From: Diadema setosum
Taxonomy: Eukaryota > Echinodermata > Echinoidea > Diadematoida > Diadematidae
Assembly (NCBI GenBank): GCA_033980235.1
Contig: CM067067.1
Span: 22,088,903-22,152,902, forward strand
Reading direction: 5' to 3'
DNA length: 64,000 nucleotides
Part shown: piece after piece, positions 34,341 to 45,845 of the stretch
Layout of the letters: each line of letters opens with the position of its first letter
How positions within the stretch are numbered: position 1 is the first letter of the stretch
Notes under the pieces: generated by a model
Seen by the model: the letters and a program-made list of their open reading frames with translations, nothing else
Told to the model about the DNA's origin: nothing
The model's database searches: none
Made by a program: the position numbers and the translations under genes

Positions 34341-36410
34341 TTGTCAACCCAATTGTCTTTTAAACCAGTGAACGCTGTGCACGCGCTCTAAACGTTACGT
34401 TGAGGCCATAGTTTAAATCAATTTCAGTTTATTATGTTTTTTGGCAATAATAATGTTAACAAGATGGAGCGCGATAAGCTTGTAACCATTGTAACAGTTT
34501 GTTGGAAGAACGCTATCATACACCCAAGAAATCAGCTGCTAAAATCGCATACTGTGTATAAGAGTAGGTAGAGAAGACATCGAGCATTGAAAAAAAAAAT
34601 TGCAGATATTCGGCTGCCTGAATTTTCAAGAAGTTCTTACGATATTCCATATGCATTGATTCTTCCAAATATAGATTATATTGGGTCCCTATATTTCTTG
34701 TAAATCTTGTATCGGTTCATATCCAAAAAGTTCAAGTTCGCAGGATTTTTCATTCACATATGGTAATTCAATGAATCTCCTGACAGATATAGCTTTGTAA
34801 GATAGAAAAAATGTGTTTCTCAGAACAACCACTATGGTACTTTGCAGACACAATTGTGTGTATAAAGGACACAATCTATGTTTCTTTTCCTTTCTTTTTC
34901 ATTTGTTTTTGTTTGGGTCTTTTTGTAAAAGCGACGAACAGAAACATTTTTTTTTTTCTTTTTAGTGCAGAATGTGATGTGCGATCTTGGCAATATGATG
35001 TACTCTTCTGTACAGTGTAATTTCAGTGATAACTTGGGACAGCGGTATAGTTTATTCTGTACAATGTGTAAATATTTTCATAAAATGTACATAGGTGATA
35101 TATCAAACCGAAATACATCAGTCATAAGAAACGTATCGTACAACATGTTGTTCTCTTCATTAGACTTGCAAAAGGAGTTTCGACGCTTTGGCTATTTAAA
35201 CGCAGTTTTACTTTCTTTTCATCTTGTTCTCCCTAATACATTGTAATAAGAGTCATGTACTACCATGAATAAATTTGACAGGATGAATGGACATGAGTGT
35301 GAACTCATGAAGATTGCTATATGGGCATTATCATGTTAAAGCGACAATAGATATCAAAGTCATAATTTAATATATCATATAAGAAAAATTGGGATCATAG
35401 TTTAAAGACACATGAAGGACACATAAATTTGGTCTATCAGCAATACTAAAAGTTAAAAATAAATGAAAACAATGCTAAAAAGTACTCACCAGGAAATATA
35501 GTTCAGAAAGTATAAATTAGTCACATGTGTCTCATTCTCGTTATGAATTTGTGTAAAACTTGACAGAACCCCAACAAACGACAAGATACGACTATTGACT
35601 AGGATACTCTTATACATGATGTACACCTCAGATCTAACTCTTATATTAATGACTAACTGACTATACAAATTTAATCCTTCCAAATCACTTTGTTGACAGT
35701 TGTTATTATCATTATTGTGATTATCATTTTCCTTACTATTGTTTTCATTCGACAACATCGCGTTAAATGGAGGACAAACATTATGTATTAAAGTACTGTA
35801 TTGTTGTCTCTGTGTTCACGGTAAAAAAAAAAATGTCACACAAGTTTCAGGAAGAAAATGCACTGCCAGCTATTGCATCCCCCGCACCAGTTTGAGTGTT
35901 TGTCAAGTGTAATTTTTTAGTGCTGAAATATGACTAGGATCGTGTGTACAGATATACTTTTAACCAAGGGGACTTCAGAGTACCGTTTCCCCGATTTACA
36001 AATTGTGCAATTGAACAGTTAAAGAGAAATCTCTTGGTTTCTGTTTGGTCAAGGAAAAAAGAATATAATGTGCTATACAAACCCTGCCACCAACATTTTG
36101 GGAGACCGTGTTATGACTTGTCCTTAGGAAAAAATGACACTATTAGTGACTTTGTGTGTGTATGTGCTTGTCCGTGTGTACCTGTGTGTTTGTGTGTGTA
36201 TACCGCGTGTGTGGGTGTATGTCTGTGCCTGTGTAAATAAGTGTTGGGTATATGATATGCTGTAAGATATTTTGTCACCGTAAGGAATAAGATTATGGCA
36301 TTGGTGGTGTAATAAATCGTTTACATGAATATATATCGCAAGAAAAGGGAGATGGCGTCAATGACTTTCTTCATTTCTGAGCGACAAACATCTTACAATT
36401 CTAACGCTTA
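34341..36410. other. Anonymous non-coding stretch
   Basis: AT-rich with no recognisable gene. A GT-rich stretch at 36155-36240 is the only repeat. Plus-strand frames around 34811-35246 are open for up to 93 codons but have no identifiable domain. Confidence 0.4.
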
Positions 36411-36414
36411 TATC

Positions 36415-36541
36415 AATGATATATATACATGTATAATTATAAATATTACATATACATATATTATATATATTATATATATACATATGTATATACCATTATA
36501 TACATAAATATATGATACATACATGTATATATAAGTGTGTT

Positions 36542-36580
<39 letters not shown>

Positions 36581-36615
36581 GCACACACACATAAGGCTGT
36601 GTGTGTGTGTGTTTT
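36415..36615. repeat. TA/ATAC-rich and GT microsatellite cluster
   Basis: Degenerate TATACA repeats, a TA array (about 36550-36580) and GTGTGT tracts on both sides. Confidence 0.93.
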
Positions 36616-37740
36616 TGTGTGTTTCTTAAATTCTTGCTTGTTGACGTGGAGTGATTTCCCCATTCTACCTTACACTTTTTTTTCCCGTGTCTGTCCTTTC
36701 TTTCTCTTTGTCTTCTCCTTCTTCCATTAAGATTCTCTTCTTTCAACATTCCACACAAATATTGATATCATACTTGCAATTCATTGTTTTTTATATAACT
36801 TGAATTTGAAAGAAGACTCTGTATACGTGGTCCGTCTTCAGGGGTACTAGTATACCAGAGTTTCATTCAGAGTATAACCTTGCATACCTTGCTGCGTATT
36901 TCATGCACCTGTGCCGTGCATGCATCACGCAGCTCGCCGTCCAGATCGTATATGATACATACGATTACAAAGGGGAAACGTCAGACATGAATCGGAGGTA
37001 TAGGAAAACACTTTCTTCACTACAAAGTCGCTCAAACCATGACACGTGGTGGATTTCGACTCGCGGAAAGTGCAAAGTCAGCATCTATCTGTGATGCGGC
37101 CAATTACCGATATCATCTCTGTAATCTTTCGCGGAAATGAAGTGTCTAGAATGGCTAAATTTACAGTCAAGATTTCAAAGTCTGCCCAGCTGATTGCAAG
37201 GCTACTTCAATGTTATTATTTCTCTCTTTAGAATGGGATATTTTTACCTCAGTTTGATATGAGGAATTATCCATATTTTCACATCGTAGAAATTTGTTCG
37301 TATTCTTTCTTGTCAGAGAACTTCGGTTGACCTTTTTTTTTTTCTTTCAAATCGAGGACAAAAAGTAACTGTCATGCAGAACCAACCAAACCAATGTTTG
37401 ATCATACTTCACGATGAAACTGTTTGACGAAATGAAAAAAAAAAAAAATCGCTTACAGGGTAATGATGTCATCATAAAAGAAGCTGCGGTGTCATCGTCA
37501 AAATTTGCAACGATAATTTTATAACGATGTTGAACTATCATCGCTTTCGATTTGTAGTGTTAACACCTAGAGTTCAGGAGTTCCATTGACGAAGAAGTCA
37601 TACTTAAAACTAGGCTGCCAAGGACATATTATTTCGGCGCATGTATCGATGTTGCTGCTATGTATTTTTGGATGAGGAAAGTGATGTCACAGAAATAACT
37701 AGATAGCAACCCCCCCCCCCCTCAAAAAAAATCACATATG
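36616..37740. other. Anonymous non-coding stretch
   Basis: A small CpG-containing patch at 36900-37170 stands out slightly. No recognisable gene, RNA or mobile element. Confidence 0.35.
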
Positions 37741-37745
37741 AACAT

Positions 37746-37747
<2 letters not shown>

Positions 37748-37786
<39 letters not shown>

Positions 37787-37787
37787 A
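37748..37787. repeat. (CA)n microsatellite
   Basis: About 18-20 CA units, preceded by a poly-C run at 37711. Confidence 0.96.
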
Positions 37788-38065
37788 TTGTCTAATGTGC
37801 TTTTGTAATAGTTTCCACGCAGACTAGGTAATAGCAGATTAACAAATTAAACTCCACTCGTCGATTGTTTATTCACACAATAACAAACTTACCCAATTAT
37901 ATGTTATGATGATATGATAAACCTATTTTAAAGAGGCCAAGGTTGTTCTATCTGAGTTGTTCTGTACGGATGTAAGGATTATTTTAAATGAAGAAGAAAA
38001 AGAAGATGTTGATTTTCAAATACGATGTCTGACATTAATAAAAAAATGTAAACACATACGGAATA

Positions 38066-38136
<71 letters not shown>

Positions 38137-38401
38137 CATGTATATGTATATATATATGACGAGTTTGTTTGCAAAAACCGATAAGTCCATTTTTGAAGAT
38201 TTTGAAGTACGGTCTCTGTCATAAAGTACAAAATAATACCTTTTAAATGATATATTGGTCACTACATATAAAGGTACATTTTTGAAGTTATGATCAAAAG
38301 AAGCAAAATTTTTCTTATTATTCTCTTTATTTTTCTTGACCTTTAATCGCAAATATCTCCATTTGCCAAATATGGACTTATCAGTTTTTGCGAACAAACA
38401 C

Positions 38402-38446
<45 letters not shown>
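38066..38446. repeat. (TA)n array split by a MITE
   Basis: TA dinucleotides at 38066-38156 and 38406-38446 bracket MITE copy 2 precisely. This indicates insertion into a pre-existing TA array. Confidence 0.95.
38157..38405 (-). mobile_element. 249 bp MITE, copy 2 (inverted relative to copy 1)
   Basis: Full-length match to the complement of 33758-34005, including both inverted termini. TA lies immediately outside each end, compatible with a TA target (Tc1/mariner-like), although the TA-repeat context makes any two-base target ambiguous. Copy 1 does not show TA, so superfamily assignment is open. Confidence 0.9.
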
Positions 38447-38450
<4 letters not shown>

Positions 38451-38717
38451 GTGTGTGTGTCTATGTATATTATTTAGCATGTAGCTATTATACATATTTA
38501 CTACATTATATGTTCCAATAATATTACTGTTCTTTTTAGTTCCATAAACGTGATGAGCTAGACACCCGACCCCCATCCCATCTTCGACAACAACAGACAA
38601 ACAAACAAAATGTAACAAGTATCCCGACCAACAACCAATCTAAACCTAACCAGACCCAAGAAAAAAAAAAAAGACAGAGGAAAAAAGCGATCAGTTTGTA
38701 TTGTACGTAGCCCTATA

Positions 38718-38750
38718 GTTTTATTTATTTATGTATTTATTTATTTATTC

Positions 38751-38781
<31 letters not shown>

Positions 38782-38965
38782 TATTTATTTATTTATTTTT
38801 TCATTTATTTATTTATTTATTTATTTATTTATTCTTTTACACATTTATTCATATATTTGTTCTATTGGACCATCCATAATCATAAAACATTTACAAATAA
38901 TTACAAGTAATCAGATAATATTGATTTAGAGTACAATTAAAATGTGAAGGAAATGATAACAATAA
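38718..38965 (-). mobile_element. Retroposon 3' end with (TAAA)n tail
   Basis: On the minus strand, a unique segment containing GGTCCAATAGAACAAATATA leads into a long TAAA/TAAT tandem tail. On the plus strand the tail is the TTTA array at about 38718-38835, with a short TTGA subarray. This matches the organisation of LINE/SINE 3' ends. The coding part was not recognised, and 38965-39285 shows nothing definite. Confidence 0.45.
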
Positions 38966-39286
38966 CAAGGAAATAGAATAAAGAAGAAATAAGCAGCAAA
39001 CATACAAAAAGCTGATCATGACTGGCTGATCGGACAGCTCCATGGGTTTGTTCGTGCGAGTTGAGTACTGCATGCGCTATAGAGGGCAAAACTCCAAAAC
39101 GCTGGACTAGGAAAACCTGAATTCGAATCAACGCTTGACCATCAGCTAACCCTTTGGATACCAATCGTCAGGAAAAAACAAACGCAAAACAGTGAGCACA
39201 CTTTCCACCTGGCACAGAAGGGGTTAACCCATAGCAAACACGTCCTTTTCCATCTTTACCTGTGCGCCCAATTGTCATCTAAAAAA

Positions 39287-39506
39287 ATCCGGGTCAGAGC
39301 TGACCCGGAACTGGGTCCGTTGGGGTCACACACCGTTCCGGGTCAAAAATGACTTGGAATTTGGTCATGAAGACCTCGAATGGGGTTACCCTGACCCAAT
39401 TCATGACTCTGAATGGGGTAATATCTGACCCCATTCCTTGTCATTTCTGACCCGGAATGGTGTGTAACCCCAACGGACCCAGTTCCGGGTCAGTTCTGAC
39501 CCGGAT
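39287..39506. mobile_element. Fold-back/MITE, 220 bp, with 67 bp inverted arms
   Basis: Arms 39287-39353 and 39440-39506 pair with few mismatches, starting ATCCGGGTCAGA and ATCCGGGTCAGA-like on the other strand. The element is packed with GGGTCA/TGACCC hexamers (about nine). It is bordered by a poly-A patch and a short TA array. No coding frame. Confidence 0.85.
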
Positions 39507-39584
39507 GTTGTAAGAGTGTGTATATATATATATATACCTTAAAAATCATTATATTATGTATATATACCTTAAAAATGCAATTAT

Positions 39585-39731
39585 GTTGTTACTCATGATC
39601 ACATGTATTTTGTTAATGTACGTTTTTGAAATTTGGCATTACAAATATTTTTTGTTTTGTGTATGCATTGTACGTAAGTTTCCCTGTTTATTTAATGGAA
39701 ATGAAAATAAAGTTGAAATTGAATTGAAATC
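39585..39731 (+). mobile_element. LINE 3' end relic
   Basis: Same family as 30265-30490: CACATGTATTTTGTTAATGT, CATTGTACGTAAG, TTTAATGGAAATGAAAATAA, ending in TTGAAATTGAATTGAAAT. A different LINE fragment begins at once on its right, so insertions are stacked. Confidence 0.7.
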
Positions 39732-39744
39732 GTTCCTATCAAAG

Positions 39745-40430
39745 TGGGCATGTTAGGCCCGATTCTATTCATATCATGCATAAACGATTCCAGTAATTCA
39801 TTAATAATCTTCGGACATGATGCCCTTTATTATACATTTTGCTGATGATACTAGCTTTATGCTTTTCTCACCATAATCCTCACACGCTTGCGGGAATAAT
39901 AGAATATGAAATTTGTTTGGGTTAGCCAACAAATAATGTTCAATTAATTTTTCAGGAGTCTAACGTTGTTTAGGGAAATTATATCTTCCTTTACAAAAAA
40001 AAAATCGATAAGATTCACGTTGAAAATGTTCTTGATACAAAAGTCTAGGGATATTATATTGTTGATAAACTCTTCTTGAAAATGTTATGTTAATCATATC
40101 TGTAAAATTGAATGTAGAAATATTGGTGCTATAAAGAGAATTAAGTTTCACCTCTGAATTACTCCGTTACTTTATATGCTTTATTCTTTCCTGATTTCAA
40201 CTTCAAAACGGGACTTTACCTGCCTTATTTACTAATATGTTTCATAAAAACCTATCCATTAATAAATACCCCACCAGACGATCCGGAGAATATTATGTAC
40301 CTTTGTTGAGGTTTATGTTGACCCAAAACACTACGTTTACATATGTCAAGCCAAGATAATATCAAGAATGCCCGTAATTAGATGCATTTAAAAGAAAGCT
40401 GAACTGGATATTGCTGCAATATTGCATAAA
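39745..40430 (+). pseudogene. Broken LINE reverse transcriptase (plus strand)
   Basis: With frameshifts allowed, the plus strand reads LGPILFISCINDS near 39752 and then HFADDTSFM at about 39835-39861. These are the LGPxLFxxYIND block and the FADD (YxDD-type) catalytic centre of non-LTR reverse transcriptases. Degenerate C-terminal text follows to about 40430. Stops and frameshifts are frequent, and the 5' half (endonuclease, fingers) is missing. Best placed in the CR1/L2/Jockey group. Confidence 0.7.
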
Positions 40431-40859
40431 TAAAAAACAAAGATGAGTAATTTCATGAATAAGTATAAGCAGATATTTAGTATGTTCTCATATCATTCAA
40501 CCATTGCCTGTTCCGTGCATTTGGATGATTCAATACCACATGTTCTCCCTCCCTCCCTCCCATTCTTCTTCCTTTTCTCTTTTCTCGACACCCGTCCCTA
40601 TTTTCGTTTTGCATTGTTGCGTTTGAAAAGCTTTTGTTCGTACTTCGGTGTGTCAAAGCGCCTGTCTTGTGTCTTGTTTGTCTCTTAGTCTCATCCCTGC
40701 AAGATTTATACACCTGTTTAGTTTTATCAGCCCCCTAAAACAATACAAAATTTAAGAATATAATTATGTGTGTTTTTTTTCAATTGATTAAGCAATATGT
40801 ATTGGATTTGGTGACCACGCACTTCTTTTTTCCTTTTAATTTGCATGTACATAATATAT

Positions 40860-42530
40860 TTGATTGATTTGATTTGATTTGAATTTATTTTTACTTAGTG
40901 TTCACAGAAAGAGAAACAACATAACTGAGTTGCAATGATTATCACTATACATTAACACTTTGTCTTTGTTGTCAATACTACAAAATTTTATGTGAGAATA
41001 ATATAACATCTTTTTTTTTGTGGAAGAAATTGTAATTTATAAAGAACACCAATACTTTTAGACATCGTTGAACATAATGATTAACGTGGGTATTCCAAGA
41101 AAATTCATTATCTATGAAAACATCCCAAAATTTAATGTCATAAACTCGTTTAATTTCCTTGTCTCTATAAATCAAATTCTAATTACTATCAATTTTAGTG
41201 TTTGTTCCAAATAATATATAATTGGTTGATCAACATTCAAAATCAATTTGTTTACTGACATCCAATTGCTTACAAAGCCAAGCTGAACAGAACATTCATA
41301 TCATCAAAAAATGTCTTAGGATCTCTGCCTTTATAAAGATATACTTGTGTCATCTGCAAATACTAAGTAAGCCAATAATCAAAATCATGTGTTGAATACG
41401 GTAAATCATTAATATTCATTAAAAGAGAAGAGGCCCAAGAATAGACCCTCAAGTGGTACTCCACACTTTATTTCTTCAAGTTAAAATGGGACACCATTTA
41501 TACATTTTAATTATTTACGATTTGAGAGATAACATGTCGGTAATTTTAATGGGGTGCCTCTTACACCCTTACCTCATAATGATATTATTTTTGTAACCAA
41601 ATGAAATAAAACATAATATAAACAAAAATACATAAAAATAAAGTAAACATCAGATGCTTTGGTTAAATTAATGAAAACATTAACGCATATTCTTTATCAT
41701 CTGTTGCCCGATTCAGTTTATTAATAAGTTGTATCATCGCGGTTTCTGTTGAATATCTCTGCTGTCAACCAAGTTGGTCTTTGATAAGTATGTTTGTATA
41801 AAAAAAAGAATCGATGAGCCTGTTATAAATACATTTTCTAATATTTTCGAAAATGAAGGCAATACTGATATTGGGGGATAATTATTCATATCAGATAATC
41901 TTCATTCTTTACGTATATTTGTATATCGTGCAGCTTCCTTTTTTTCAGGGAAAGTACCAGTATGTAAGCATTCGTTGAAAATAATACGTAATGGAACACA
42001 AATCAACAAAATAACATATTCTACCACCTTGATATCAATATCACCAATACCGGAGCTGTTTCATATTATCAACTATGGTTATTATTTCATCAATGTTATT
42101 GGCTTTAAAAACAGAATATCAATATTTGGCATTTTCGGATAATCTTGAAAGGATTTATTTTCATCTACATCATTACTAAAGTCTTGCAATTTAGTACCAA
42201 TATTAACAAAATAATCATTAAATGAAATTACATCATCTTCATTGTCAGTTACATTTTCATTTCTGAAATAAAGAGATCAATAACTGTATTGTCATTTTCC
42301 TATGCAAAATACTATTGATATATTTTCCAATACATTTCATATTACCTTTAATTTCATCAAATTTCTTATTAAGATAATCTCGTGTAGCTCGTCGTATTTT
42401 CATGGTTACATAATCCCAGCATTTTATTTATACACTTCCTTTCGATACAAATTGCGATTTAAAAGATATATCTTATATAACTGTGGTTTTTAATAACAAA
42501 GTTTCAGTAATTCCTTTATTAGTCATTGTT
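40860..42530 (-). pseudogene. Broken LINE reverse transcriptase (minus strand), 5' truncated
   Basis: Read on the minus strand from about 42500 down. First a linker with NKKFDEIKGNMKCIGKYINS, then text ending in the NNYPPISVLPSFSKILENV block (canonical NYRPISLLPxFSKIxE). Next are GVRGTPLKL...YLSNRK, GVP...LGPLLF (about 41430-41470), the intact catalytic LVFADDTSI (complement of 41344-41366), LNVDQ, and DVFIDNEFSWNTHVNHYVQR in the 65-codon open frame at 40978-41175. It ends in TCAAATCAAATCAAATC-type repeats at 40860-40885, the 3' tail of CR1/L2-type LINEs. Order and spacing are right, but many stops and frameshifts remain and the endonuclease is absent. Confidence 0.85.
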
Positions 42531-42658
42531 TTTCATTCACCTTAAATGAAAACTGACATTCTTTGGAAAACAAACACTGCAAGCTAATAAGTTAAAAGAA
42601 GGACAGAATGTAAGATGCATATAAAAATCATATTTTTTTCATTATTACCATCATGATG

Positions 42659-43468
42659 GAAAGAACACAGTGTCCATACTGTGGACACAGTGTGAACACA
42701 ATGTGAACCTTTCACACTGTTAAATTCGAGCGTTTTAACAGTGTGAACACAACGTGAGTCATCAATTCACAGTGTGAAACAAAGCATTACTACGTGAACA
42801 CTCTGTGAAAACCACACCACAGTGTGAAATCATCTTCACGCTGTTAAAGGGAAGATAAACCCCAAGAGCAATGTGGATTGAGTGAAAGCAGCAACATTAG
42901 TAGAACACATCAGTGAAAGTTTGAGGAAAATCGGACAATCGATGCAAAAGTTATGAATTTTTAAAGTTTTGGTGTTGGAACCGCTGGATGAGGAGACTAC
43001 TAGAGGATATGACGTATGAGTGGACAACAATACCAAGAAAATATAAAGAAAATTCTACAAAAATCCATTTTTCATGAAAATTACAAATTCCATCAACTTG
43101 ATATTGACATATGTTAAGGGTAGCAATTATTCCCCCTGCTTTCTGAAAGAGGTTGGTCCATTGCTCTTTCATGATTCTAGAAAAGTGAATTTTTGTTGAA
43201 TTTCCTTTATATTTTCTTTGTATTGTTGTCCACTCATACGTCATATCCTCTAGTAGTCTCCTCATCCAGCGGTTCCAACACCAAAACTTTAAAAATTCAT
43301 AACTTTTGCATCGATTGTCCGATTTTCTTCAAACTTTCACTGATGTGTTCTACTAATGTTGCTGCTTTCACTCAATCCACATTGCTCTTGGGGTTTATCT
43401 TCCCTTTAAATTCGAGCGTTTTCACATAGTCGACTATGTGAACACACTGTGGGACACTGTGTTCTTTC
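42659..43468. mobile_element. Host TIR element with CACAGTGTGAA repeats (contains a nested MITE)
   Basis: The termini GAAAGAACACAGTGTCC (42659-42675) and its inverse (about 43452-43468) match. The body is full of palindromic CACAGTGTGAA/TTCACACTGTG words. Without the nested MITE and one TTAA, the unit is about 250 bp. A GACTATG-type flank and AGCAGGG follow on the right. Probably a non-autonomous DNA transposon. Confidence 0.7.
42848..43405. mobile_element. TTAA-flanked MITE (piggyBac-type), 558 bp, nested
   Basis: Long near-identical inverted termini (about 190-200 bp, starting AGGGAAGATAAACCCCAAGA) flank a central AT-rich spacer. TTAA lies immediately outside each end (42844-42847 and 43406-43409). 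The flanks CTG and ATTCGAGCGTTTT reappear joined by a single TTAA at about 42718-42735, revealing the unoccupied target. No transposase. Frames of 66-104 codons inside it are chance translations of the inverted arms. Confidence 0.9.
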
Positions 43469-43494
43469 TAGCAGGGAACATATCATAACACTCA

Positions 43495-44600
43495 ATAATA
43501 ATAATAATAATAATTGACAGTTCTTTTATAGCGCATAACACAAAGTGATAATGTCCCTATGCGCTCACTTTCATCACTATCACCAGCATCGCTCTTAGTC
43601 GGTATCATCTTCATCGATGCGTCTATTGTATTGACAAATGTTGTCATTGCTAGATGTCAATGCAATCGAAGTTGAATGGAGTTTGTCACAGTTTTCATGG
43701 TAATCATGGTTTCGTGATAACCTCGTCGTGGTAACCTCGTCCTCTTGACAAATTCGTCACGAACCTAAGTTTAGTTTAATCCTCTACTATAGTGTTTCAG
43801 TTTTCAGTGTAGTTTATTCTAGTCCACTGACAAGCACGCACATGCGCGTTAGACGAAAAAACAAACTGTTCAGAGAAAGATAGAGAGAGATTAAGAAAGA
43901 GAGAGAGATTAAGAAAGAGAGAGAGAGAGAAAGAGGAGATTCATTTCAAGATGTCAAAATTGTTATCATATCTTATGCATTCAATGAAAAAGGGCCGATT
44001 TGTTTGCAATCCTATTCATATCCTTTTCACATGTCGAGGGGCTCGGCCCGGGGCGGCTGGCAGGAACACAGTGTGACTCCCGATTCCGCCAAGAAACCGA
44101 ACTTAAACGTAGCGAATCTTTGGTGCGGGGCTGTCACCAAAACGCCACAAGTTTTTCTTATCTCCGATCGCTCCTGATACTTTCGACTCTAATACTACGC
44201 ATCATAGTTTTTTGTTTTGTTTTGAGTTTTGTATCACATCATTATATATAGGAACGTATTTGCGGGGGTGGAGTTACAAAGAACATGAAGAAAGAGAGGA
44301 AGCAACGTCAAGACAGTTGGCAAATTTGTACAACTCGGGAGAAGGCGAATTGTGAAAGTGATAGACAAAAGTTTGCAATAATTCGTCCCTGTGATATCGG
44401 GATGACGCATCTAAAGCGCAAGCATCATACTTGAATCTCTCTCTCTGCTTTTAAATAATGTTAACATTTTCATCAAACACAGTTTTAATTCTTCTTAGAA
44501 TTATATGCTCTTACATATTATTTCATAAAAAGGTTTATCATTATCTCAAATCATCATGAAAAACGTTGGAAACATGAAGCCCCATGTCAACTGAGCCAAG
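43495..44600. other. Non-coding stretch with short TAA and GA repeats
   Basis: (ATA)n at about 43494-43513 and GAGA-rich tracts at 43865-43935. A modestly GC-richer patch lies at 44030-44180. No gene recognised. Confidence 0.4.
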
Positions 44601-45470
44601 TCCCACCCTTCAACTACTATAGGTGCACCTCAAGGGTCAATTCTTGGTCCCCTTTTGTTTTCAATTTATGTCAACAGTCTACCCGAGTGTACTTCAGAAG
44701 GTGTTATAGATATGTACGCTGACTGTTGCACTAGACAAAGTAATGGAGTGGATTAAGGAAAATCGTCTCGTCCTTAACACTGACAAAACTTCTGTCATGA
44801 TTATCGGTTCCCGTGCTAATCTCGGGAAAATTGAAAATTTCAGTATTTCATGATATGGTAGTCTGATTAAAAGAGTTCAGTTCACCAAATGTTTAGGTGT
44901 TTTAATAGATTAGAAGAACTGAAATTGTCTAAACAAATCGAAAATGTATGTAAACGTACCCAGAAAAGTGTCTGCATGATATAGAGAGCGAAGGCCTTTT
45001 TGCCCCAACAATCCTTAAAATTACTTTATAACAGTCTAGTGTTATACCACAATTTGATTACTGTTCTGTTGTTTGGTCAAACAAACTTCAATCCCATACA
45101 ACTAAGCTACAAAAAATTCAAAAGAGGGCAGCAGGAATAATATTGGACAAAACATATGACACACCGTCGGCTGATTTATTCAAAAGTCTTAATGGATGCC
45201 ACTATAGACAAACGTTTTGAGTTCAGTCGCGTTATGATGATATATAAATGCGTCCATAACTTAGCACCTTCATACCTTCAGGTACACTTAGTTAAGCCTA
45301 GTGATGTACATGAACATCACATAAGGCTAATAGACAGTGGAAGTCTACGTGTGCCAAGATTTCGGTCTGATTGTCACAAGTGCAGCCGAATCGTATCTTC
45401 TCTATACTTGAAAGGAACAGGCTGGATTATTCAATTTGATTTGATTTGATTTGATTTATTTCTGCTTAAT
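44600..45470 (+). pseudogene. Broken LINE reverse transcriptase (plus strand)
   Basis: Frame-by-frame reading gives TIGAPQGSILGPLLFSIYVN and SLPEC (44616-44695), then DMYADC, where the second catalytic Asp of YADD is Cys (about 44709-44726). Next, after a jump of roughly 25 missing codons, come MEWIKENRLVLNTDKTSVMI and VQFTKCLGVLID. The late thumb/C-terminal region FDYCSVVWSNKLQSHTTKLQ and KIQKRAAGIILDKTYDTPSA (about 45053-45170) follows. An open segment with MIYKCVHNLAPSYLQ runs to 45449. The ATTTG tandem tail (45435-45462) marks the 3' end. Stops, frameshifts and an internal deletion make it dead. CR1/L2/Jockey group. Confidence 0.88.
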
Positions 45471-45599
45471 TCCGGTACATCAGATATATGAAGATCAGCT
45501 TCTTCCATATATTCATTTAAGAGATTGTTTAAGCAAAGTTGTTATTTGTAAGTAATACACCAAATTTATTCTGGGCTAGCTAATCATTCCTGTATAAAA

Positions 45600-45845
45600 G
45601 CGTTTTAATTGTTATTTCGGCATTCTGGTGAACTCTTGTTGTGGCATAATCAACATACACTATTTTTTATGTTACTTTGCAATGTACAGTATGTTATCTT
45701 CTGTATATACGTTCTGCTATTTAATGTACATATTATGTTCATCAATATCATTCAGGGCTCCATTGAGGACCACTTTTTATTGGTGAATGGGCTACCCTGA
45801 CAAAAGATTAGAAATAAATGAATTAGAAATAAATAGATAAATAAA
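45600..45845 (+). mobile_element. LINE/SINE 3' end with AATAAATGA-type tail
   Basis: The segment CAGGGCTCCATTGAGGACCA...GGGCTACCCTGACAAAAG is followed by imperfect AGAAATAAATGAATT/ATAAATAGATAAATAAA repeats. This is the usual look of a non-LTR retrotransposon 3' UTR and tail. No coding section is attached. Confidence 0.5.

Noticed and set aside
42836..43429. Two similar 60-100 codon frames on opposite strands
   Set aside because: They translate the two inverted arms of the TTAA-flanked MITE, hence their identical peptide text. Not genes.
45156..45449. 97-codon frame as an independent gene
   Set aside because: It is the C-terminal part of the broken LINE reverse transcriptase, directly followed by the LINE tail.
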